A DNA stretch of 39,325 nt from Gemmataceae bacterium. GTDB lineage: Bacteria; Planctomycetota; Planctomycetia; Gemmatales; Gemmataceae. Where the stretch lies: NCBI GenBank assembly GCA_022616435.1, contig JAKEET010000052.1:1-39325 (forward strand), given 5' to 3'. Both the position numbers and the translations under genes were made by a program. Under the pieces are notes generated by a model, which saw only the letters and a program-made list of their open reading frames with translations, was not told the origin of the DNA and searched no databases. Shown one piece after another: positions 9,146 through 15,426 of the stretch (positions are counted from its first letter, which is position 1; each line of letters opens with the position of its first letter).

Positions 9146-9896
9146 ACGCCTTCAACTGCAGATGGACGGTGCCGATCTGGATCGTGTCGTTGACCATGAT
9201 CTGTTTCTTCTGACCCGGATAGACACGATTGCGATTGACGTAGGTGCCGTTCGAGCTGTTGAGGTCCTCGACGGTGATCGTGGAGGCCGCCTCGTCGAAG
9301 TGGATGACGGCATGCTGGCGCGAGCACCACACGCGATCGGGCGGTTCCTGGTCCTCGAGGTCGATGTCCACGGGCTTTTCGTCGGCGCGGCCGATGTAGT
9401 TGTATTCGGGATAAATCGGGAATTCGACGCCGATCTTGAGACCGCGGCGGACGACGAGTTTGGGCTGGGCGCCGGGCGGCACGGATTGGCCGGCAGGCGG
9501 GGCGGCCACGGCCGGGGTCGGCGCCGCCGAGGGCGCCGGCTGCGCGGGCATGGTGACCTCGGCGACCGGCGCGGGCATGGTCGACTCGCCGATCGGGGCG
9601 GGCACGGCCTCCGCCATGGGCTGCGCCATGGGCTGCGCCATGGGCGCGGCCATCGGGACGGCTTCGACCACCTCGGCCATCGGCGGCACGGCTTCGGCCG
9701 CGATCGGCACCGCCTCCGCAGTGACGGGGGCCTCGCCGACGGGGGCGGCATCCGCCATGGGGACGGCCTCGACCACCTGGGCCACCGGCACTTCGGCGGC
9801 AGGCGCCGCCGGCACCGCGCTCAGGTCGGATTTGCATTGCTCGCAGAACAGCGCGCCGTCCTCATTGTCAAATCCGCAGAATGGACATTTCACCAT
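9144..9896 (-). CDS. Zinc-ribbon FHA-domain protein
   Basis: 250 aa in three parts. An N-terminal four-Cys zinc ribbon, CPFCGFDNEDGALFCEQC (residues 4-21), is followed by a roughly 115-residue Ala/Pro/Val linker with repeated EAVPMA/PMAQ words. The C-terminal FHA domain (about 150-250) has the phosphothreonine-binding residues visible: GRAD, SRQH and NSSNGTYVN. FHA domains read phosphothreonine, so this protein probably recruits a Thr-phosphorylated partner. No kinase is encoded nearby. A strong GGGAGGT lies 10 nt before the ATG at 9896. It sits between the vWA gene (103-nt gap) and the 912-aa membrane protein and is likely co-transcribed with them. The linker is unusually repetitive at DNA level (GGGCTGCGCCAT words, 9617-9650). 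Confidence 0.9.
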   Translation of the reverse strand: MVKCPFCGFDNEDGALFCEQCKSDLSAVPAAPAAEVPVAQVVEAVPMADAAPVGEAPVTAEAVPIAAEAVPPMAEVVEAVPMAAPMAQPMAQPMAEAVPAPIGESTMPAPVAEVTMPAQPAPSAAPTPAVAAPPAGQSVPPGAQPKLVVRRGLKIGVEFPIYPEYNYIGRADEKPVDIDLEDQEPPDRVWCSRQHAVIHFDEAASTITVEDLNSSNGTYVNRNRVYPGQKKQIMVNDTIQIGTVHLQLKA

Positions 9897-9999
9897 GACT
9901 CGATCTACCTCCCGGGTGGTTTACCCCTTCAGGCCGCGTTGGGTTGTCGGGCCGCCATCAAGGATGGGGCCTGTGATTCCTATTGTTCCGATCGACCAA

Positions 10000-11292
10000 T
10001 TAGCTCCCGACCGGCATTTCTTCGGCCATCCGGGCCGAATCCTCCAGGGCCAGTTGGGTCTTCTTGGAAACCCGCCCGCCGGCGTTCAGCTCGGTCAGCA
10101 CTTGCCGGGCGAGCATCGTCTTCTTGGCGGCCCGCGGCCCCATGATCTCGCCCTTCTTCTCGATCTGCTCGGCCACCCGCTGAACTTCTTCCTTGTTGTC
10201 CTTGGCGATGGCAATCTGCAGGTTGTTGTTCAGCTCGAAGATCTGGACCTCGTCGATGTGCCGGGCGACCTCGGCATTGATGTAGCCGTGCCCGGCGGCG
10301 GTGTAGGTCATCTCCAGCGGAATCGCCCCGGTCGTCTCGCGCGTGTCGGCGCCGAGATCGTAGGTCACCTCGAGCTGGGCGATGACGTACTTCCCGTCGG
10401 CCCGCTTCGGCAGGCTCAGGTCGAGCACGTAGCGAGTCGATTGGTCCTTTTGCAAGGTCCCCAGGCTGGCGACCAGGTGACGTTCCTCGGGCTCCGTGGT
10501 CGGCAGCTCCTTGATCTCCGGCACCACCTGGCGAACGCGCTTGATCTTGATGTCCTTCATCGGCCGCAGGTGCATCTCGACGTTGAGAAACGCCGTGGCG
10601 GCCAGGTTCTCGAACTCCTCGACGAAGATGCGTTCGGCTTCGGAGGCCTGGTTGACGTCGATGTAGTACCATTTGCCTTCGCTGAGCTTGGCCAGATCCT
10701 TGATCAGGCTCGCTTTCCAGTCGAGGCCGACGCCCATCAGCGTCAGGTGGATCTTCTTTTCGTGGGCGCGCTGGGCGAGCTGCCGGCATTCGGTCTCGCC
10801 GGAGGTCTCGCCGTCGGTGAGCACGACCACTTGCGACAGGCGGCCCGGGGCCGCGAGTTTTTCGACTTCGTCCAGGGCCAGGCGCATGCCTTCGTTCATC
10901 GTGGTGCCGCCGGGATCGACGTCGTACATGTCGACCTTGCTGATGACTTCGTTGATCTTGTCCTGTTCCGACAGCGGCGTCGGCGGCAGCAGGACCAGGG
11001 CGTTGTGCGCGAACGCGACGATGCACAACGTGTCGTCGGGCTTCAGCTTCGAGATGGCGGCCGCGGCCGCGTCTTGAATCCGTTTCAGCCGGCTGATCCC
11101 CGTGCCGTCCTCTTCGTACATCGACCCGGAAACGTCCAGCACCAGCGCGAGGTTGAGTCCCATGGCCTTGGGCGCGCCTAGCCCGCTGGGAATGAGCTTG
11201 ATGAGCGCGTAGCTGGCCGCCGATTCACCGGTGACAGCGATGCTGTTGCGGTGCATCATGCGTTCGACATGGATCTTTGCCGTAATCGTCAT
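10000..11292 (-). CDS. von Willebrand factor A (vWA) domain protein
   Basis: 430 aa. A short N-terminal strand region leads into the vWA domain, with a complete MIDAS metal site: DVSGSM (DxSxS, about residue 52), the Thr of PGGTTMNEG, and the Asp of VLTDGETSGE. Residues from about 240 to 430 form a beta-rich segment and a helical C-terminus (ELNNNLQIAIAKDNKEEVQRVAEQIEKKGE) like the tails of stand-alone bacterial vWA proteins. There is no signal peptide or TM helix, so it is probably cytosolic. I chose the ATG at 11292, which has AGAGG 5-9 nt upstream; the frame stays open to 11484 but that part looks like leader. vWA proteins usually form Mg-dependent scaffolds with AAA+ or chaperone partners; here an Hsp70 is in the same cluster. 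Confidence 0.9.
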   Translation of the reverse strand: MTITAKIHVERMMHRNSIAVTGESAASYALIKLIPSGLGAPKAMGLNLALVLDVSGSMYEEDGTGISRLKRIQDAAAAAISKLKPDDTLCIVAFAHNALVLLPPTPLSEQDKINEVISKVDMYDVDPGGTTMNEGMRLALDEVEKLAAPGRLSQVVVLTDGETSGETECRQLAQRAHEKKIHLTLMGVGLDWKASLIKDLAKLSEGKWYYIDVNQASEAERIFVEEFENLAATAFLNVEMHLRPMKDIKIKRVRQVVPEIKELPTTEPEERHLVASLGTLQKDQSTRYVLDLSLPKRADGKYVIAQLEVTYDLGADTRETTGAIPLEMTYTAAGHGYINAEVARHIDEVQIFELNNNLQIAIAKDNKEEVQRVAEQIEKKGEIMGPRAAKKTMLARQVLTELNAGGRVSKKTQLALEDSARMAEEMPVGS

Positions 11293-11661
11293 ACGACCTC
11301 TGAGGGAAGAAGGGAAACTCCTCGACCGGTTCGGACAGGACCGAATCGGTGTCTTGCCGGCGGTGGACCGTTCGCTCCGCCGGCGGGGCCACTCCCGGAG
11401 CGACCGGGCAACGATCAGAGCGGTGTGGTTCCGAGAACTCATCCTGACGGGCGGCCACGATCTCCGTAATCTCGGTTGTAGCACACCAGCCGGGAGGCAG
11501 CAATAGGCCGGCCGGCCTTTTTTGCCCTCAATCCGTCGCTGCGCGGTCGCGCTCGCTGTCCGGACCGAGCGTTCCAGGCCAGCGGATCAAGCGAACGTGT
11601 CCGACAAGGCGCGCGGACCATATTGTCGCGGCTGGCCGCGGGAATTGCGAGCGTTTTTTCG
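11293..11661. other. 369-nt gene-free leader of the vWA gene
   Basis: No convincing coding sequence on either strand. On the minus strand it begins just after the stop of the zinc-ribbon gene and ends at the vWA start. It contains the two hairpins listed separately and, at 11504-11520, a GGCCGGCCGGCC block followed on the plus strand by six T. The latter would suit a plus-strand terminator, but no plus-strand gene precedes it. I see no strong promoter. Confidence 0.5.
11325..11383 (-). promoter_or_regulatory. Two consecutive hairpins in the vWA leader
   Basis: Inverted repeat 11357-11363/11377-11383 (CCGGCGG/CCGCCGG, 13-nt loop) is followed on the minus strand by 11341-11350/11325-11334 (10-bp stem, one mismatch, 6-nt loop). 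The second hairpin ends 33 nt before the vWA start codon. They could stabilise or control the vWA mRNA, or be REP-like debris. Confidence 0.45.
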
Positions 11662-13569
11662 TCAAACCGCGCTGCTCCAGGTCCGCGCCAACCCGTGGAA
11701 CCCGCACAATCGACACAACCCCGCCAACGCCTGCTGCACGGGTACCAGGATCCCAGCTCGCAGAGGCGGCAGCAGCGACATCACCACGCCCACGGCCAGG
11801 CCGCACAGCGTCCAGCCCGCCAGCGCCAGCACGATCCAGACGAACCAGGCGGCCACGCCGTCGGTTGGCCCGAGCACCGTGGCGGCCAGCGCGTGCGGCA
11901 CAATTTCGAGCACCAGGAACAGGCACGCCACCGTGGCGCTGACCAGGATGCCGGCGACGCCGCCGGCCAGCAAACCCCACAAGGCGTCGTTGCCGCCGCT
12001 GCGCCGCCAGACCACGACGACGCCGGCCACCGCCCCGACCCACCAGGTCCACAGAATCAGCGTGCGAATCAGCGCGCCGGCGTAGTAGTGGCGGAACTCG
12101 CGGGCGCTCACCGAGCCCTCGAACTGCGGATTGAAGAGCTTCACGGAAATTGGCGTGTCCTTGCCCGTCAGGATCGCGGTCCACGGCAAGTGCAGCCAGC
12201 CGGCCGTCCTGTTCACCGGACTGTCCGGCGCGGGCACCTGCCCGACCTTGATGGCCGCGTGGCGGACGACCGCCGCCCGGCCGCCCAGCTCGACGACCGG
12301 CAGCAGGGCCAGGCGCACGAGAAAAAAGGCAAACGCCGCCGCGAGGATCGGCTTGAGCCAGTCCGGCGCCGCCGCGCCGCGCACGCCCTGGGCTTCGACG
12401 GCGACCCGCAGCGTCAACTTCTGCCCGCCGTTGGCCACCACCTGCACCGCCGACTCGGCGTGCGGTCCCGGCATGGCCTGCGTGTCGATCTCCAGCCCGA
12501 TGGCCGCCTTCTGCGGCCCGCTGACCTGGGGAGTCAGCACTTTCAACCACGGCGCCCCGCTCGTCACCTGGCCGTAGACCCACTTCCGCGACGTCGTTTG
12601 CAGCGAGATCTGGAACTTCAGCGTCTGCGGATAGGCGATGTTGAAGCGCACTTCCGACTGCGACAGCTTCAAGGGCGGCGGCTTCGAAAGCCCCATCGCC
12701 TCGAAGAACTGCTGCACTCCCGCCACGCCCTTCGCCGGCGTCCCTTGGACCGGATACTTCCAGCCGTTGGCCGCGAACCAGCGCGGCACCTCGCTGCCTT
12801 CCAGGATCGGACCGGCAGACTTGGGTTGCAGCCGCATGCGTTCGGCCAGCTCGCGCGGCGTGCGGGCGCCTTGAAACGGCATCTTGGGAAACGGCCGGGC
12901 GACCACGTCGAAGCCGACCGGGACCTCGACGATGCCGCCGTTGGTGACGAACGTCAGTTTGCCGAGATAGGATTGGGCCGCCGGCAGCCCCTGGGTGCTG
13001 ACGATGGCGGTGACCCGTTGCTCGCGCGGCGTGTTCACCGGGCACTGGGCGACGCCGCCGTCCAGCTTGAGCCAGTCGCCCCCTTCGGTGACGCTCACCG
13101 TTCCCTGCAACACGCCGGTGCCCTGGTTGGCGATCGAAAACGGCACTTGCCGCTGCTCGCCGGAGTTGAGCTGTCCGAGCGCGGCGCGGCGCGGATGGAT
13201 GTCGATGCGGGTCGCCGGCGGCCGCGTCACCGGCAACGCGCCGAGCAGGTTGGTGAGCGCGATGTCGAGATTCGATTGCCCCAGGGCATCCTGGGCGGCG
13301 CGGGCCAGGTCGTGCCGGCCGATGCCGCTGAAGTACTTCTGGAACGTGCCTTGCCGCAACAGATCGCGGGCCGCCGTCCATTCATCGACGCAACCCTGGG
13401 CCAGCTCTTCGAACGACCGGCAGCGGCGGCCGGACGGAAAGGCGAATTCCTGCCCCAGCCGGCTGGCGGCCCCGTCCATGCCGACGTGCAGCGCCGCGCC
13501 GTCGAAATAGCAGTACTGCGACCCGTCTGGGTTGGCGCGCTGGCATCGGGGACATATCGAGGCGGGCAT
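11662..13569 (-). CDS. Zinc-ribbon membrane protein, paralogue of the 6317-9055 product
   Basis: 635 aa from the ATG at 13569 (a GTG at 13575 is an alternative). It begins CPRCQRANPDGSQYCYFDG, the same three-Cys motif as the 912-aa protein. FPSGRRCRSFEELAQGCVDEW, Ig-like segments, and RWFAANGWKYPVQG followed by GVQQFFEAMGL are collinear with that protein to about residue 390. The halves then differ: here the C-terminal part carries hydrophobic segments (ILAAAFAFFLVRLALLPVVELG; TLILWTWWVGAVAGVVVVW; WGLLAGGVAGILVSATVACLF; further ones near 580-610), so it is a polytopic membrane protein. It lies 37 nt after the FHA-TM gene and is probably co-transcribed with it. The role is unknown; a membrane partner in the Hsp70/vWA/FHA set is inference. 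Confidence 0.75.
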   Translation of the reverse strand: MPASICPRCQRANPDGSQYCYFDGAALHVGMDGAASRLGQEFAFPSGRRCRSFEELAQGCVDEWTAARDLLRQGTFQKYFSGIGRHDLARAAQDALGQSNLDIALTNLLGALPVTRPPATRIDIHPRRAALGQLNSGEQRQVPFSIANQGTGVLQGTVSVTEGGDWLKLDGGVAQCPVNTPREQRVTAIVSTQGLPAAQSYLGKLTFVTNGGIVEVPVGFDVVARPFPKMPFQGARTPRELAERMRLQPKSAGPILEGSEVPRWFAANGWKYPVQGTPAKGVAGVQQFFEAMGLSKPPPLKLSQSEVRFNIAYPQTLKFQISLQTTSRKWVYGQVTSGAPWLKVLTPQVSGPQKAAIGLEIDTQAMPGPHAESAVQVVANGGQKLTLRVAVEAQGVRGAAAPDWLKPILAAAFAFFLVRLALLPVVELGGRAAVVRHAAIKVGQVPAPDSPVNRTAGWLHLPWTAILTGKDTPISVKLFNPQFEGSVSAREFRHYYAGALIRTLILWTWWVGAVAGVVVVWRRSGGNDALWGLLAGGVAGILVSATVACLFLVLEIVPHALAATVLGPTDGVAAWFVWIVLALAGWTLCGLAVGVVMSLLPPLRAGILVPVQQALAGLCRLCGFHGLARTWSSAV

Positions 13570-13606
13570 ATGCACTACAATATGACATTCAGCGCTGGAC
13601 GAACCA

Positions 13607-14578
13607 TCAGGTTGCGGTCGCCGTGGGCAGGGCCCTCTTGGCGCGGGCGCGGTTCAGGGCGGCGCGCAACTGGAACCGCAGCACGATGTTGCCGAGCTGA
13701 ATCCGGTCGCCGTCTTGCAGCGCGATCGACGCCGCGATCGGCTGTTCGTTCACCCGCGTCTGCTCGGCCGGCGCGCCGTTGTTGACGAGCACGTACTGCT
13801 CGTGGTCCCGTCGAATCACAGCGTGCTGCTTCTCGACCTTCATGTCCCGGAATAGCGCGACGTCGGCGTGTTCGGCGCGGCCCAGCAGGCTCGCCGGCTT
13901 CTCCAGCGGGTACTCGCGCCCCTCCTGCCAGCCGCGCAGCACGCGCACGCTCGCCGGCTGGAACGCCGCCTGCACCAGCGCCGACAGCGAGCCGATGCAG
14001 GCGCCCAGGATCACGAGGCCCATCGCGTTCCAGAAGTAGTCGGTGCTGCCGCGCTGGATCGCTTCGGCATAGAAGAGCTGGAACAGCACCCCGCCGACGA
14101 AGCCGCCGATCGCGCCGCCGAGCGTGCCGTAGCTAAACTTGCCCAGCGAGCGTGCCGCAAACCCCTCACTCATGCCGATGGCCATGCCGAGCAGGCTCCA
14201 GCCGACGCCGCGGGCCAGCATGGTCAGGATCAGGGCGCCGCCGCTCAACCCGGTCTCGCCGGTCGCGGCCGCGGCGGCCCCCACGATCCAGTAGTTGACC
14301 TTGTCGCCGATGAGCATGCCGATGGCGCCGCCGAGCGCGCCGAGCCCCGCGCCGTAGCTCGCCAGACGGGCGAACTTGACGAGCGACAGGTCGCGGATCG
14401 CTTCGACGCTGACGACAAAATAGCCGATGACGCCGCCGATGAGGGCGCCGCCCAGGAGTGCGTTGAACGTCGCCGAATCCGGGTTCCGCTCGCCGAACAC
14501 GCCGTACAGCATCCACCCCAGCAGACCGCCGAGGGCGCCGAAGACGGCATTGAAGTAGATGCGGCTGAGGAGAGGCAT
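13607..14578 (-). CDS. Multi-pass membrane protein with C-terminal FHA domain
   Basis: 323 aa. Residues 1-215 contain about six or seven membrane segments rich in GG/GA (GALGGLLGW, GALIGGVIGYF, GALGGAIGMLIG, GTLGGAIGGFVGG), a glycine-zipper style bundle. The last ~95 residues are an FHA domain: LLGRAEHADVALF, the conserved KQHAVIRR, and RVNEQPI...LQDGDRIQLG. The NSSNGT-type loop is degenerate (VNNGAP), so phosphopeptide binding may be weak. The ATG at 14578 directly follows a GGTCAGGGGTCGG repeat array and has no Shine-Dalgarno. A membrane dock for phosphothreonine partners is inferred. It is upstream of the zinc-ribbon membrane gene, in the same transcription direction. Confidence 0.85.
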   Translation of the reverse strand: MPLLSRIYFNAVFGALGGLLGWMLYGVFGERNPDSATFNALLGGALIGGVIGYFVVSVEAIRDLSLVKFARLASYGAGLGALGGAIGMLIGDKVNYWIVGAAAAATGETGLSGGALILTMLARGVGWSLLGMAIGMSEGFAARSLGKFSYGTLGGAIGGFVGGVLFQLFYAEAIQRGSTDYFWNAMGLVILGACIGSLSALVQAAFQPASVRVLRGWQEGREYPLEKPASLLGRAEHADVALFRDMKVEKQHAVIRRDHEQYVLVNNGAPAEQTRVNEQPIAASIALQDGDRIQLGNIVLRFQLRAALNRARAKRALPTATAT

Positions 14579-14605
14579 GGTCAGGGGTCGGAGGTCAGGG
14601 GTCGG
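14579..14605. repeat. Short-word array (GGTCGGAGGTCAGG)
   Basis: Tandem 7-8 nt words GGTCAGGG/GGTCGGAG start at the base next to the FHA-TM start codon. Related inverted words (GACTTCCGACCTCTGACTTC) continue at 14705-14739, beside the fae stop codon. Together they make a split version of the array at 9078-9145. Confidence 0.7.
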
Positions 14606-14617
14606 ATACCATGTTCG

Positions 14618-14646
14618 TTTGTAATAGATGCGGGGTGGAAATGCAA
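14618..14646 (-). promoter_or_regulatory. Possible promoter for the FHA-TM gene
   Basis: On the minus strand TTGCAT (14646-14641), a 17-nt spacer and TACAAA (14623-14618) precede the FHA-TM start by about 40 nt. It is a weak match to a sigma-70-type promoter, but it lies just after the fae terminator, where a new promoter is needed. Confidence 0.35.
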
Positions 14647-14663
14647 CGGTCGAGCGTCGCGCC

Positions 14664-14706
14664 AAAAAAACAGTCAGGGGCCAGGAGTCTACCGACTCTG
14701 GCCCCG
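14664..14706 (-). terminator. Rho-independent terminator of fae
   Basis: On the minus strand the arms GTCGGGGCCAGAGTC and GACTCCTGGCCCCTGAC pair around a 4-nt loop, followed two bases later by seven T (14670-14664). It starts about 37 nt after the fae stop, so it should end fae transcription before the FHA-TM gene. Confidence 0.8.
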
Positions 14707-14742
14707 ACTTCCGACCTCTGACTTCTGACCTCTGACTTTCGT

Positions 14743-15240
14743 CTACTTCGGCGAGAACGGGTGCTTGGCCGTGTCCTTCTTGGCCGTGATCTCTTGAATC
14801 GTCGGCTCGTTCTTCATGGCGCGGGCGATGGCGAGCTTGGTGGCTTCGTAGTTGAACTGGTAGATCTTGGTGTCGTCCGCGGCTTCCCAGTGGATGAACA
14901 CGCCGCACACGCACACCAGGCTGTCGGCGTCCTTGGCGGGGATGACGCCGGCGGCGACGCTGTCGGCCATCGCCTTGGCGACGGCCGCCTGGGCCGGGCC
15001 GAACATCTGCACCGCTTGCTTGGCGCCCTTGATGGTCACCTTGGTGATGAGCACCGTGGCCGGCTTGCACAGCAGGTTCGGAGTCAACACCGCCAGCAGG
15101 TTGGAATGGCCTTCCGATTGCCGGGCCAGGGCGTTCGCGAACGCGTGGCCGACGGGCCCGTCCTTCGAGCCGATCAGCAGATCGATGTGCGCAATCTCGT
15201 TGCCGTCGCCGACCAGCGCTTCCCCGATGAACATCGACAT
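14743..15240 (-). CDS. fae: Formaldehyde-activating enzyme (tetrahydromethanopterin hydro-lyase)
   Basis: 165 aa, full length. Fae condenses formaldehyde with tetrahydromethanopterin to 5,10-methylene-H4MPT, the entry to the H4MPT-linked C1 oxidation and detoxification pathway, which planctomycetes carry. Family signatures run end to end: IGEALVGDGNEIAHIDLLIG with the catalytic-site His (residue 18 here), SNLLAVLTPNLLCKPATV, TIKGAKQAVQMFGPAQAAVA, VCVCGVFIHWEA and FNYEATKLAIARAM. AAGGAG lies 7 nt before the ATG at 15240, which favours it over the ATG two codons later. It has its own promoter and terminator. It sits between the Hsp70 and FHA-TM genes but has no obvious functional link to them, so it looks like an inserted independent unit. 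Confidence 0.96.
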   Translation of the reverse strand: MSMFIGEALVGDGNEIAHIDLLIGSKDGPVGHAFANALARQSEGHSNLLAVLTPNLLCKPATVLITKVTIKGAKQAVQMFGPAQAAVAKAMADSVAAGVIPAKDADSLVCVCGVFIHWEAADDTKIYQFNYEATKLAIARAMKNEPTIQEITAKKDTAKHPFSPK

Positions 15241-15286
15241 GGTTCAACTCCTTGATGAGGGTGTCACAGCTGCCTTCAAGGATTGG

Positions 15287-15314
15287 ATGATAGCAACACC
15301 GAATCGAAGATCAA
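15287..15314 (-). promoter_or_regulatory. Promoter of fae
   Basis: On the minus strand TTGATC (15314-15309), a 16-nt spacer and TATCAT (15292-15287) fit a sigma-70-type promoter (4/6 and 5/6 matches). A leader of about 40 nt ending in AAGGAG leads to fae. It lies between a repeat array and the gene. Confidence 0.6.
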
Positions 15315-15322
15315 CCGAAATC

Positions 15323-15426
15323 TTGGTGGTTAGTGGTTGGTGGTTGGTGGTTAGTGGTTGGTGGTTGCGGACTGAACGATCACCCAGCCACCACCACCAG
15401 CCACCAACCACCAACCACTAACCACC
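15323..15426. repeat. Heptamer array TGGTTRG with inverted half
   Basis: 15323-15367 is a run of TGGTTGG/TGGTTAG 7-mers; 15387-15426 carries the inverted words (CCACCAACCACTAACCACC). The halves can fold into a hairpin with a roughly 20-nt loop. The inverted half overlaps the 3' end of the Hsp70 gene: its last codons GGT GGT and its stop TAG are array letters. Confidence 0.85.

Noticed and set aside
11504..11525. Plus-strand terminator GGCCGGCCGGCC with T-run
   Set aside because: No plus-strand gene ends nearby and the stem is only about 4 bp once a loop is allowed.
14581..15247. 546-codon frame joining FHA-TM gene with upstream sequence
   Set aside because: The upstream part overlaps fae out of frame and a terminator; the real start is 14578.
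15323..15426. CRISPR array
   Set aside because: Units are 7 nt without spacers and the halves are inverted; no cas genes.
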